From NCBI GenBank assembly GCA_002633005.1, contig NMRA01000643.1, positions 166,544 through 230,543 of the forward strand: a stretch of 64,000 bases of DNA, in the 5' to 3' direction. The position numbers were made by a program, and so were the translations under genes. Every line of letters starts with the position of its first letter. Within the stretch, counting starts at the first letter, position 1. The notes under the pieces were generated by a model. The model did not search any database, had not been told where the DNA came from, and saw nothing but the letters and a program-made list of their open reading frames with translations. Shown here piece after piece: positions 48,130 through 58,523 of this stretch. This DNA is from Phoronis australis (taxonomy: Eukaryota > Phoronida > Phoronidae).

Positions 48130-48315
48130 CAGGGCTTGGAATTTTCCAATTTAAGGGATTTCCTATTTTCCGTTTCAATTTTTTTTTTTTGATTTCATTT
48201 CCAGTCTCTTCTTTTTTGTCTCTTTTTCTTCATTTTTTGATTTTATTCATGGAAAAACTTTCCTTTCAGTTAAATTTTACAACACAAAAAATATTTCTAG
48301 CACACAAGCCTATTT
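48130..48315. mobile_element. CAGGGCTTGGAAT-family MITE, right end missing
   Basis: Starts CAGGGCTTGGAATTTTCC and follows the 33318 copy through AGTTAAATTTTACAACAC and AAGCCTATTTA, then changes to unrelated sequence at about 48315. This is the block B equivalent of the block A element. Confidence 0.75.
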
Positions 48316-48574
48316 ACGGTAAAGTCGCGTGATTTTCGGACACTGAAAATTAATTCCAATAGAAAAAATTCATTCTTGGACGAATCTCGCGAAATATCAT
48401 TTTGTGGTGTCCGAATTTGGCGGACCTCCAAATTTGGGTTTCCGCTAGTGTCCGAACTTCGTGGGTGTACATTATTTCGATGAGCGGTCGTAGTATCAAC
48501 ATTGCTGGCTCGGTCGTTTGATAGCAGTACAATTGCAGGTAAATGAGACTCAAATGGTCTGAGCGATTAATTTT

Positions 48575-48905
48575 TGAAAATCTGCCTTTCCCAATAAGAA
48601 ATGTGCGCCGTCGACGCACAAAGACCGTTCCCAACTAGTGTTGGTTCTTCTTTTCAAAGATGTGCTTTCTCAATATGAAATATTCGGCTTGCATTGCCGA
48701 TGCTCAAAAACCGTTCTCGGTAAGTGACGGAATCTTTTCAAAACTGCGCTATCTCACTTGAAATATCGGGCTGCGTTGTGAAGAGTCTTCCTGGTGACAA
48801 ATATGGGCTTTTCAATGAGTGGGTCTGGTTTGCGTTGTTGACGCACATGAAACGTTACAGACAACCGATTCTCTTTTGTAAAAATGCGTTTTCTCAACAA
48901 AAAAA
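48575..48905. repeat. Degenerate tandem repeat, about 80-bp period
   Basis: TTTCCCAATAAGAAATGTG (48588), TTTCTCAATATGAAATATT (48667), TATCTCACTTGAAATATCG (48748) and TTTCTCAACAAAAAA (about 48890) recur with nearby GACGCAC / AAACCGTTC words. The period is about 80 bases, with the last interval longer. The array stops at an N (48907), so it may be longer in the real genome. Confidence 0.45.
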
Positions 48906-48906
48906 A

Positions 48907-48907
48907 N
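48907..48907. other. Assembly gap/join (single N)
   Basis: Falls after a poly-A run at the end of a degenerate tandem repeat. Sequence on the right resumes with block B homology. Confidence 0.85.
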
Positions 48908-49042
48908 TACTATTGTTGTTAGGACATTAATCCAGGGATTCGGAATGCTGCTGTCAACCTGTCTACCGTAAAAAAGTTGTCTTTCAGTTTATACCTTTGA
49001 CTTTCTGAAATTGGTCTCAACATGTTCTTTATTCAAATGAGA

Positions 49043-49890
49043 GGGGTTTGTTTAGCTGGGAACTCTCTGCCTTCTTCAAGTTCATTAATGAGTTTGACCC
49101 TAACATCAAATTCACTCAGGAACCCTGTAAAGACCGCAAACTACCATTTCTGGACTGTTTTGTCTCCATTAAACAGGACAGATCATTTGACACAAAGTTT
49201 TACCGCAAGAGTACTCACACTGATAACTATTTGCAATTTGACTCAAACCATCCTCTCATCCACAAGCTGGGTGTGATTCGCACTTTGAACCACACAGCTA
49301 ACACCATCATTTGTGATCCTTCGACCGTTTGTGAGGAACTGAACTACGTTAAAGATGCTCTTGCCAAATGCGGTTATCCACGTTGGTCGTTCACCAAAGC
49401 GGAAAGATCTAAGAGGAGAAAAGTAAACAATCAGACAACCACTACTGTGAGTTCTACTCATGTGGTGATTCCCTACGTCCAGGGTCTTTCTGACCTCCTC
49501 AAGAGGACATTTAAACAGTTTGACATTTCTATCATCCACTAACCATTTACTTCTCTCTGCAGCCAACTGGTTAATGTCAAGGACAAGACCCCCAAGGGTA
49601 ACAAATCATGTTTTGTCTATAGTGTTCAGTGTAAAGATTCACAGTGCTCAGTTACATACTAGGTAAAACAAAACAGTCCATAAAAATGCGTATGTCAACA
49701 TGGTCGTCCTAGTTACGCGAACATTTATGATTCAGTTATTTTTAGCCACCTGTGCGCCACCGGACATGAATTCAATACTGATGATGTCACTATCCTAGAG
49801 TGTAAGGAAGACTGGTTCAGAAGGGGTGTAAAGGAAGCTCTCCATGAGCGCATTGAGAGTCCCTCTTTAAATAAAAAAGCGGTTTAAGAT
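49043..49890 (+). pseudogene. Penelope-like retroelement fragment with GIY-YIG remnant
   Basis: 5'-truncated copy. The frame 49048-49542 encodes the C-terminal part of a Penelope-type reverse transcriptase (KLPFLDCFVSI, then KFYRKSTHTDNYLQFDSNHP and HKLGVIRTL). After a stop and frame changes, 49590-49887 encodes a GIY-YIG nuclease-like part: CFVYSVQCKDSQC, then CATGHEFNTDD and ILECKEDWFRRGVKEALHERI, which includes the Glu typical of the active site. Penelope-like elements copy themselves with this RT plus nuclease pair. Stops within the nuclease segment and the missing N-terminal RT make this copy dead. It is absent from block A at the matching place (33960), so the insertion came after the duplication. 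Confidence 0.8.
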
Positions 49891-50015
49891 TCAATTTGTC
49901 ACATGTATGGGACGTCAATGCTGCGCCGTCTGGTCAAAATGCCACCAATTGGCCAGAATAACGATTACGTCACAAGCCAAGCTGAAGTCCGTGAAATGCG
50001 GACGTAATGCCGCTA

Positions 50016-50882
50016 ATTTTTATGTGCCCACATATTTTTATGTGGACGCATTATGCAGTCATCTCCGGGCGGTGTCCGTCCGGCATCCGCTGCTCTATCT
50101 CCAAAACCCTTTGACTTACGTTCATGAAATTTGGCACATATGTTCCATTCATGAACGGGACGGCATGAGCGAACTTTCGGGCAGATCCGACCACCGGTGT
50201 GTCCCCTACTGGCAATTTTATTTTTTTGCGCTTACCTTTGTATCTTCAAAAGTCCTGAACGGATTGTCATGAAATTCGGTATGTAGGCACCTACCGGTAT
50301 TAGTGAGATGGCGCTATCCTCCCGTTTTCGGATGGATGCAACATAGTTTGCGCCACCTAATGGCCATTTTTACTGGTTTCGAGTCTGTTTTTCGCGTCCA
50401 CCTCTCTATAAACCAAACCGCTCAAAGGATGATTGTGAAAATGTATGTGCTTACTATGAAGAGGACGGTTGACGATGATTTTCCGACGATTGGCTACTGT
50501 GGCCCCTCCTAGTGGCAGATTTTTTTTTTTTGCGCCTGTGGCTGTATCTCCTAAACCGTTCGCAGGATCTTTACGAAATTTAGTAATGAATGACGACGAC
50601 TTTTAGACAGATCCGACTACCGGTGTGCCCCCTAGTGGCAATTTTATTTTTTTTTACGTTTACATTAATTTGTTTGTGTCTTCAAAAGTCCTTAATGGTT
50701 TTTCATGAAATTTAGTATGTAGGCACCTATTAGTGAGGTGATGCTATCCTCCCATTTTGGATGGATTCGACATAGTTTGGGCCACGTGGTGGCCATTTTT
50801 ACTGTTTTCGAGTCTGTTTTTTGCGTCCTCCCCTCTATTAACCAAACCGCTCGTAGGATGATTGTGAAAATTGGAATGTAGT
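50016..50882 (+). mobile_element. GCGCCCACATAT-family repeat
   Basis: Opens TTTTTATGTGCCCACATATTTTTATGTGG, so the arm pair is kept with changes, and then runs through two internal repeat units (GGTGTG.CCCCTA.TGGCAATTTT at 50196 and 50620). The 3' end is lost. It sits in the MTO1 intron after exon a. Confidence 0.75.
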
Positions 50883-50953
50883 ATCCAGTATTGGACTCAA
50901 AATTTATCTGTTTTCTCAACTGCGTGTTTCAAAATTTTCATGCTTTTACATGA

Positions 50954-51018
50954 TGATATGCAAGTGGAACTCTTCAGGAAGATTCCAGGCTTGGAGCAGG
51001 TTGATCTGGTCAGACCAG
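50954..51018 (+). pseudogene. MTO1: Partial duplicate of MTO1 exon a
   Basis: The last 65 bases of exon a (from GATATGCAAGTGGAACTC to CAGACCAG|GTAGGC) recur here with the donor site and about 190 bases of the following intron (to about 51205). The first half of the exon and its acceptor are absent, so it cannot be spliced as a normal exon. It lies in the intron between exons a and b. It may be a segmental duplication or an assembly artefact. Confidence 0.85.
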
Positions 51019-51294
51019 GTAGGCTTATGTGCGTTTGATGCGTTGTTGGGTTCAACTTAGGTCGTGAATAATGTGACAAATTTACTTACATTTTTAGAAA
51101 ATGTACGGCCTTCGACTTAAATGAGGGACTGGCATCAGCAGTAAATGAAATAATTGATTTTGTTGTAAAAAGTAACAATTTATGGCCAATTTTATGCAAA
51201 AATAATCACCAAAATTGGCCTTTCGTCTTGGTCAAGGGCTTATTACGGTATTGTCTTTATTGTTTTACTGTGAGCCTATTTTTTCTTCCATACT

Positions 51295-51442
51295 CGATTA
51301 AGGGTTGTCTTTGTGGTTGTAGTAGCTAGAGGGCAGTGGAAAGTGCTTCAAGGATAGAACTGACCTGTATCATTATGGCTAAGAAAGGTGAATTTTGACC
51401 TTCTGTTGCCCGTTATCGTTCAAGGTATATTCTCAGTACTAG
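51295..51442. repeat. Short duplicated segment (partner at 46098-46236)
   Basis: See the partner. This copy has about 19 extra bases (GTAGTAGCTAGAGGGCAGT) near 51319 and lacks a short stretch present in the other. Confidence 0.75.
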
Positions 51443-53245
51443 TAGCTTTTGACAATGTCATTTGATATTGACCCGCACTCTTATGTTGGTACACATGTGG
51501 GACTATTGACCCAAATGCATGTGCTTGATTATAACTCTGAAACCGATATGCCAATAGTTTATGTCCTTGAGGAGCATTTTTGGTGTCTGGCCTTGACTAA
51601 GTTTCACTCCCCAGTGTGTATTTGTTAATGTATGAGCACACATAACCAGGCATGCATGGGTTAAAAATATTTTTCCAATAAAAACATGGAAGTTACCTGT
51701 GACAAGGGACCGTTTGCAGTCCAACGTCTCTTCCACAGGTGAATTTACTATTGTGTACATCATATAATACTAAATGCATTTAGAAATTGTTTCGGACAAT
51801 CGCTAGTAAATGGTTGATATTTTAGAATTAGGGTATTTTTAAAATCAATCTTTTTGTGAAATAATTGTGCTTGCGCACAATAGCTAACACAAAAATTTAA
51901 TGGTAGTAAAATGGAAGTTCCCATTTTACTGGTGGTAACATTGTACAAACAATGTCCAGTATTTGAATTGATTTACTTTGAATATTTGATGACCTGGTTA
52001 TTTAAAGCATGCCAATCCAATGAGTGTATGCATCAGGGTTAGGGTGTTCATAAACTGAACTGACCTAGATATACTTGTGTGGCTTTGATGGGCTCTGTCA
52101 TACAATGTCCTATCACGACAATCTGTGACTACACAAATTACGAATTTTTGGATCGCTGGTGCATGACACTTGTAGAAGATTGGAAATAAATGACACTCCA
52201 CAAATATATCCATTGTCTTGTTGATTTCTTCTCGCAAACTATGACTTTTCAAGTCTTTAACTAGTTTCTTTTGGAATTCTCTCGATTCACCTCCATTTTT
52301 GTTTACACCTGAGGAGTCCTTGTAGACTTGTGCAGGACTGTGACTTGTTGTTTTTAATTAAATTGTGGGGTGCATAGCTTGAAAAACTTGATGTCAGTAA
52401 ATTGATGTCTGATGAAAACCATTTTTACTGTGGCACAAATGGCATTCAATGTAAGTGGATTGTAAAGCATAGACTCAGTGGGTAGAAATGTGACCAATCT
52501 GTATGTTTGCTGATTTTTTGCTTGTTCAATGTAGATGTTTTTGATAGCCTGGTATGTGCAGATGGTAAGTGATTGCATATTATTTTTTATGTCTAAACGT
52601 GACCATATAGGTTTTCTTTATGAAAGCGATCACAGATTTTATTTTTTGCCCCTCAGTTCAAGATATGGACTTAAGATAACTAGGAAACTTGTTTAATATA
52701 CAAATACTTTCTTCATGGTTTGCAGGTTACCCACGCTGGGCTATATGTGTTTTGCAAATTGCCAGTTGCCTACGTAGTTCAGTGCATGGAATGGGCATTA
52801 TAAATCCCATTATTGAACCACACAAAATATGTCGCTATTCTTTACCCTCAGGCTGTTAGAATAGGGTTTCCGTCTTTCGATTTCACCACCATTTCCCCTT
52901 ACATAATCAACGTGATTCATATGCTTTATTGTTTCAATCAACTTGACTTAGATTTCAATTTTGTTGGAATTGGTATTGCATTCACTTTCATGTATACAAG
53001 GGAAATTAAATGTTAATTACATAGCAGCCTCATACTTATAGCCTGTTTCTGCCTGTTTATTTGTTTGTTTTATTTGTTCATTCTATTGTAAATAGATCTT
53101 TCAATTCACATTAATTTTGTCTCAGTGTTGTACCCATATCTAGTGATTCACTCTCGGAGTAATTGTATTTGTATCACATTAGTGTGAATCTCTATTAATC
53201 AATATATAAAAATCCCACTTGTAGTATGCTCACAAGCACATTCAA
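51443..53245. other. No gene recognised; intron of MTO1
   Basis: AT-rich intron sequence. The open frames have no family motif and no repeat was noted. Confidence 0.4.
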
Positions 53246-53462
53246 CAGGGCTTGGAATTTTCTCCTTTAATCAGGATTTTTTGGTTTTGATTTCCTCTTT
53301 TCTTTCATTCAGCTCTTTTTTTATCATTTTGTCTTCACTCATGCGAAACGTTTATTTCTGTAAAATTTTACAACACAAAAGCTATGTCTCACAAGCTTAT
53401 TTATTTGTGGAATGATACATCACCTGGAAAATTTTCCTCTTGTTTGGTCATTCCAAGCCCTG
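53246..53462. mobile_element. CAGGGCTTGGAAT-family MITE, short intact copy
   Basis: Both ends are present: CAGGGCTTGGAATTTTCT at 53246 and GGTCATTCCAAGCCCTG ending at 53462. Length 217 bp. The T-rich interior contains AAATTTTACAACACAAAAGC and CAAGCTTATTTATTTGTGG. Lies 84 bases before MTO1 exon b. No target duplication is clear. Confidence 0.8.
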
Positions 53463-53545
53463 ATTTAACTCCACACTAGACAGAGAATACATTGTTACCT
53501 TCTATGTGTTGGATGTTAATATTAACTAGACTATTTCTTTCACAG

Positions 53546-53676
53546 GTTATGGAGTTGAGTACGATTACATGGACCCTCGACAGATCAAAACTACTCTGGA
53601 GACCAAGCGCGTACAGAATCTCTACTTCGCTGGTCAAATCAATGGGACAACAGGCTATGAAGAAGCCGCCGCCCAG
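53546..53676 (+). CDS. MTO1: MTO1 exon b
   Basis: Follows a TTTCTTTCACAG acceptor and ends at GCCCAG|GTGATT. It completes the codon left open by exon a and encodes [15 protein letters not shown], then [19 protein letters not shown]. The latter is the most conserved stretch of the MnmG family, contacting FAD near the C-terminal side of the dinucleotide-binding fold. Intron phases are 1 in and 0 out. No frame defect. Confidence 0.95.
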
Positions 53677-55360
53677 GTGATTAATTGACAGGAGTCATGG
53701 CAAACCCCATTATCATCTTCGCGTATGAAAGTGAATTTTCACGGTGTCTCGCAAGCACTAAGTGTCTTAAGTTTCTGCTTTGTCTAAAGCATTAATTTTT
53801 ACCATACATTTTGGGGACTTATTCATTTGATAAAATATCATACATTTTTGACTGTCTCAGTAAAATCTCACCAATTTTAAACTGAGTATGTCCTCCCATT
53901 ACAGGCCCTGGGAAACTTTATCATTTCTTCATGAAAGATATGTCGAACCAAATTAAAGCCTATCTTGACACTTGTAAGTTTGGATCCTACAGTATATTAA
54001 GAGCATCGCTCTGAGCCTACTAGTTCCATTATTTGTCAAATGTAACGAACTGTTGGGGTTATTGGTTAGCTCTTGTCTACATCAACGCGAGTACCGTATT
54101 TGCCCTAATAAGCGCCCATGGTGCCTAGAAAATTCATTTCAGGAGGGGAGTGCTTATTATAGCCTAAGGCAGTTGAAACCTGGTCTCTGAAACGCGTGAA
54201 ATCTTAAGCTAGGATTCATCAAATTTACACTCTGTGACATATTTGTAACCTAATTTATGCAGACTTTCTACAAAATTGTGGTGCATTGCTATCATTATAG
54301 CTTCAAACTTGTTAAATTACGATCATTTTTCATTAAATATGTGCTGAAACCCCTGGGCGAAAACTCACCGACTGATGCATTGTTGCCTGGCAATTGTTGA
54401 TAAAGCAACTTTAATTCTTGAATGAAAATACAGTTTCGACTCAACAAATTACCTGAAGTCCTTAAGTTTTCAAAATAGCGTTCCTAAGATTTTTAAGTTC
54501 CTGTGGATTCGGGATTAACTGCATATTAAGTCCAAATCTGTGCTAGATCGTACTCCGTAACACGAGAAAATCTGGATGAACACATTATGTTGTTGTCACG
54601 TGAGGTTTGTTTTGAAGTTCATCTTTGTATTGTGTGAGTCAGCAGTGAGCAGGTGTGTGCGTGTCATCTGAGTTCATTTGCCAAATTAAACTCAATGTAA
54701 CGATCTAGGTGTGCATTGTAACTAAAGAAATTAACACAAGCAGTAAAGCAGATTGTGTTTTATTTAGCACTTGTTGATCTCATCTGCTAAAAAACGTTCG
54801 AGAACTGTCTCGGTGAGTCGCCGGGTGACTGGATGCATGACAGTCTAACGGTTATTTTCTGGGAGATTCGGGGTATGTTAGGTGCGGAAATGCTCACTAT
54901 CAGTGGTTTAGTTTGACTCTGAAAACACCAATTATGATTAATATAATATTTCCTCCTAAAAATAATGCGTACTTTTTATGGTATTAGAAACTTTCAAAAA
55001 TTAGTGCCAATATTTATTTCTTGCCGATGCTATGCTACCTGTTTGATGAATAGACAGTTCCCAAAGACTAATGTCTTGGATGACAGGTACATGCATGTAG
55101 TGCGCTTCCTGGTCACGTGCTTTTAACAAAGGTCAATTTTTTATTAGTCTTCGATTCACAAAGAAATTTGGATTCCTCTTGAGAGAGAAGATCTGTGCGG
55201 GAAACACACAATACAATCCCTTAAACAAATACGCTGTCTGTCCTGAAGGGCCAGGCCATAATGGGACCCATTTCTTGCAAGATCAGCAAAACTTGCGTTC
55301 TTTTTGAAGCACGACGGAAGTTTGAAGTGTATGGTCACTGCTAAAAACCGACATTGCGGC

Positions 55361-55370
55361 AAGGCTCGTG
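55361..55370. repeat. Target-site duplication, left copy of LINE
   Basis: AAGGCTCGTG, matched exactly at 56186-56195. The uninterrupted form is present in copy 1 as GAGGCTCGTGG near 33107. Confidence 0.9.
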
Positions 55371-56185
55371 AACTTGGCAATCGGCCAGTTACCATCTTTT
55401 CAGATAGCCAGGCAGCAATAAAAGCCCTAAAGAAACTAAGGGTCAACTGTCGTTGTGTTAATGCTTGTATTAATGAGCCTAACAAGCTTGCAATTGAAAG
55501 AACCGTCAATATAGGCTGAGTCAGGGCCCATGTGGGAATTGATGGCAATGAGAATGCAGACAGACTCACAAAGATAGGAGCAAGCATTCTGCATTTTGTG
55601 CCTGAACCTGCTATCCCGGTAGCTTACGGATGTTGCAGGATGGGTGTACGCAACTGGGTACATACCCAGTCAGCAGCCCAGTGGGCATCACTTAACTCCT
55701 ACAGAGAGACCAAGGAGAATTTTCCCAACGTGATCGAACCAAAAGGTTCAAAAAGCCTTCTGAGTCTAGATAGATTGGGTGTAAAACACGTCATTCAAAT
55801 TTTGACGGGCCACTGCAACCTAGCCCGACATAGACACATTACTGGGCATATGGGGAGCCCTGTGTGTCCTGAGTGTTGTACTGACGTAGAATCTCCTAAA
55901 CACCTGGTAGAGTCTTGCCCAGCTTTTTATAGACTAAGGAGCAACCTACTGGATGGCACTGATACATGCCTACAACATATAGTGCATGGCAACAAATGGA
56001 AACGTCAGTCCGTTTTCCTAAAAGAGACTGGCAGACTTGAAAACTTTCTTCATGAGGAGCCATAATTGGGCTCTCGTGCTTTTGCTCAGGTGTTTTGTGC
56101 AATGGGCCTAACCATGAGGCCTGCTGCACATCTGATGCACCGCAAATGACATCCGACCACCTGCACTGTTTTTTTTGTTTTTTTT
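55371..56185 (+). pseudogene. 5'-truncated LINE with RNase H domain, nested insertion
   Basis: An 815-bp insertion with exact 10-bp flanking duplications. It encodes the RNase H part of a non-LTR retrotransposon (VTIFSDSQAAIKALK, with the catalytic Asp in SDSQ, and HVGIDGNENADRL, with the second acidic cluster), then a C-terminal zinc-knuckle-like block (CPECCTDVESPKHLVESC). A stop (TGA at about 55518) lies between the two RNase H blocks, so the domain is interrupted. The tail (56087-56185, starting CAGGTGTTTTGTGCAATGGG and ending in T-rich GTTTTTTTTGTTTTTTTT) matches the SINE tail at 27243. RNase H suggests an I/Jockey-type clade, with no clade proof from this fragment. Confidence 0.85.
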
Positions 56186-56195
56186 AAGGCTCGTG
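56186..56195. repeat. Target-site duplication, right copy of LINE
   Basis: AAGGCTCGTG, an exact match to 55361-55370. Confidence 0.9.
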
Positions 56196-56401
56196 GTTTA
56201 CAAATACCGCGCTCAATGACTATTTTCAGGACTGTCAGATCTAATTGATAAATTGAAGATGTACTGTAGAATTTTAGAACTGTAGGTAAGGTATTTTTTG
56301 CTTGTACACGTTCATGGAATGGGCGCTTATCTTAAGGAAGTCTGAAAACGCGTGAGGGGGTGCTTACAGGGGCATGGGTGCTTATTCGGGCGAATACGGT
56401 A

Positions 56402-56984
56402 TCACCTTTTAATTCAAACAGCTGCGAATATCACCCGCATGCAGTTGTGTTCTAATCAGACCCCTATTCAATACAACTGTTATCGACCTTTTGTTTGTGC
56501 AGGGATCTCGGGGCGCGAAAAGGCAGCTTCACATTTGCCTTCATTTGCATGATTAAACTAGTGTCTTCTTGTTTTCCCAAGGATTTTCTAGGAGTACTGG
56601 TGAGACCAATACATCTAAATTAAAAAAATTCCATTGAAGTTCGGCTTTAATGCTTTGCCATTTTCAGGTTCTGCTTGATACCTACCACCAGACAATATTT
56701 TTAGAATTTGTCGACATCCCCAAAAATGTTAGAAACGCTTGAAATATGAAAAGAAGCAGTTTGGGGAATTATTACCATCTAAAGTTGGTGTGTTTTACCC
56801 TACTGGCCATTCTAAAGACCTGTAGGCAGCTGATGTTGACAGGTAATGCCTTTGTTACCATCTACTAAACTTACATGTCCACCCTGCTGGTCTTCGTTGG
56901 TCTATAAAACCACAATTACACCATATCATAATTCCTCATTCTTTGGATTTGTTGCTTGCATAACTTTGCTGCTGTTTTCCACAG
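56402..56984. other. Intron of MTO1, no further feature seen
   Basis: Unique AT-rich sequence ending in the exon c acceptor GCTGTTTTCCACAG. Confidence 0.6.
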
Positions 56985-57189
56985 GGCATCATTGCTGGGA
57001 TCAATGCTGCCTTGAAGGTCCAATCCAACCCACCTTTCACTGTGGATAGGACTGAGGCTTACATTGGCGTACTTATTGACGACCTGACCACTCACGGAAC
57101 AAACGAACCTTACAGGATGTTTACCAGTAGAGCAGAATTTCGGCTGTCACTCAGGCCAGATAATGCAGACCTGCGACTCACTGCTAAGG
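56985..57189 (+). CDS. MTO1: MTO1 exon c
   Basis: Starts GGCATCATTGCTGGG after CCACAG and ends GCTAAGG|GTTAGT. It encodes [19 protein letters not shown], then [18 protein letters not shown] and [17 protein letters not shown] with DNADLRLT, the second family signature of MnmG (tRNA-binding and FAD-contacting core). Phases are 0 in and 1 out. No frame defect. Confidence 0.95.
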
Positions 57190-58428
57190 GTTAGTTATTA
57201 ACTAGCTCATGAAACGGGCATGAAATAAAGCGTGCTTGTTGACAGTGGCATTTGGTGATTTACAGTAAATGCTGATTATTTCTTTTGGCCGACTGGGCCA
57301 GTTTACCTGGGTTTACATTACAGAGCCTGTTCGGTCTCACTCTACCATTCATCAGGGTAGTGATCCTTGGTTTATGTAACCGAATTAATTTACTGGTTCA
57401 AGCAAGGCGTGATAACAACAGATAATATTGTAAACGTTGGGGTTAATGCTCTGTGCACGTATTAAATTGGCGAGTCCGGAATTCTGAGGTGAGCGTTACT
57501 CAGAGCTAGGTGCTTAAATTTCTAGAATTCGAAGGTGGGTGCTTACCAGTCCTGTACATGGGCTCTTAACGTGAGCTAGACAGTGACCCTGGCAGCCTAA
57601 TGTCTTCAAATTTGATGTTTGCTTACCTAAGAAAAGAATTTTCTTTTTGAAAAAGTTAATTAATTGAAGTTTTTTTTGAAAAAAAATTAATTGAAGATAG
57701 AATGCTATGTCAATTTTGTCTGAATATAGTTTTGGTAAGTGTCAATTTCAACTATGCAACTGTTTTCAATGCTTTTCAGAAGTTACTAGCAGAATACAAT
57801 GTTCCTAGTGACACTCATCACGTCCAACCTTACCTACACTGTCACTTGCAATTGATACGGTGTCCGCATTTGAAAGCCTGTCTTACTATTTTGAGAATCA
57901 ATTCCGTGAAGCAAATTACAGGTTGGCACTTGTCAGAGCTAAGAGCTTAATTGAAAATTAAGTAGATAGTGCGTTCTTAGCAGACCAGTGGACCTGTAAA
58001 AAAATTCAAGAATAGGGCTTGACGATTGTGTGACCTTGGGCGTTAACCCAATAGCCAGAACATAAAGTTGACACAGTCAACTTTAACAAAAAACTGGCTA
58101 GGAATAGATTGCCTCGGCTTTACTGCTAGCCTATTCACTGCAAAGGTTTTGTAACGTTGTGTCGTATTGGTCATGCGAATGTATCTCCTTATGGTCAAGA
58201 GCTACGACTTCTCACACACAGGACTTTCCTTTCTTTGAGATACTGCACTATGCGACTTTTTTTTCTAACTTCTGCAGTTTTGCTTATTAACAGATTTAGC
58301 TCCCATCAATATTATGCAAAGCTTGAGCAGTAATTTTTATAATTTTAGGTTCAGTTTTTAAGTTAACGTCTATATCCAGTGTAATAACCACGATAACATC
58401 CAAAACAGATTGAAGCTTCTTACATACG
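57190..58428. other. Intron of MTO1, no further feature seen
   Basis: Unique sequence. An open frame at 57702-57950 has no family motif. Confidence 0.5.
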
Positions 58429-58492
58429 TGGCCATTACCCACATGGCCATTACCCACATGGCCATTACCCACATGCCATTACCCACATGGCC
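58429..58492. repeat. Short tandem repeat, 15-bp unit, about 4 copies
   Basis: Repeats of GGCCATTACCCACAT, one copy shortened by a base or two. Lies in the MTO1 intron before exon d. Confidence 0.9.
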
Positions 58493-58523
58493 AGATTTTT
58501 AAAGGGAAAGCAAGCGTTTTTGT

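Larger units (their letters stand above)
46229..49042. repeat. Segmental duplication block B
   Basis: Partner of 30480-33960, covering receptor B, its upstream sequence, a truncated CAGGGCTTGGAAT MITE and the segment ending TTCTTTATTCAAATGAGAGG. An N at 48907 interrupts it. See block A for insertion differences. Confidence 0.8.
54092..56401 (+). mobile_element. TACCGTATTCGCC-family DNA transposon, copy 3, with nested LINE
   Basis: Has both full ends: TACCGTATTTGCCCTAATAA at 54092 and its inverse TTATTCGGGCGAATACGGTA ending at 56401, so the terminal inverted repeat is about 29 bp. Internal sequence includes the segment missing from copy 1. A LINE fragment (55371-56185) interrupts it. Without that insert the element is about 1.5 kb. 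It encodes no protein of its own. Lies in the MTO1 intron between exons b and c. Confidence 0.85.
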
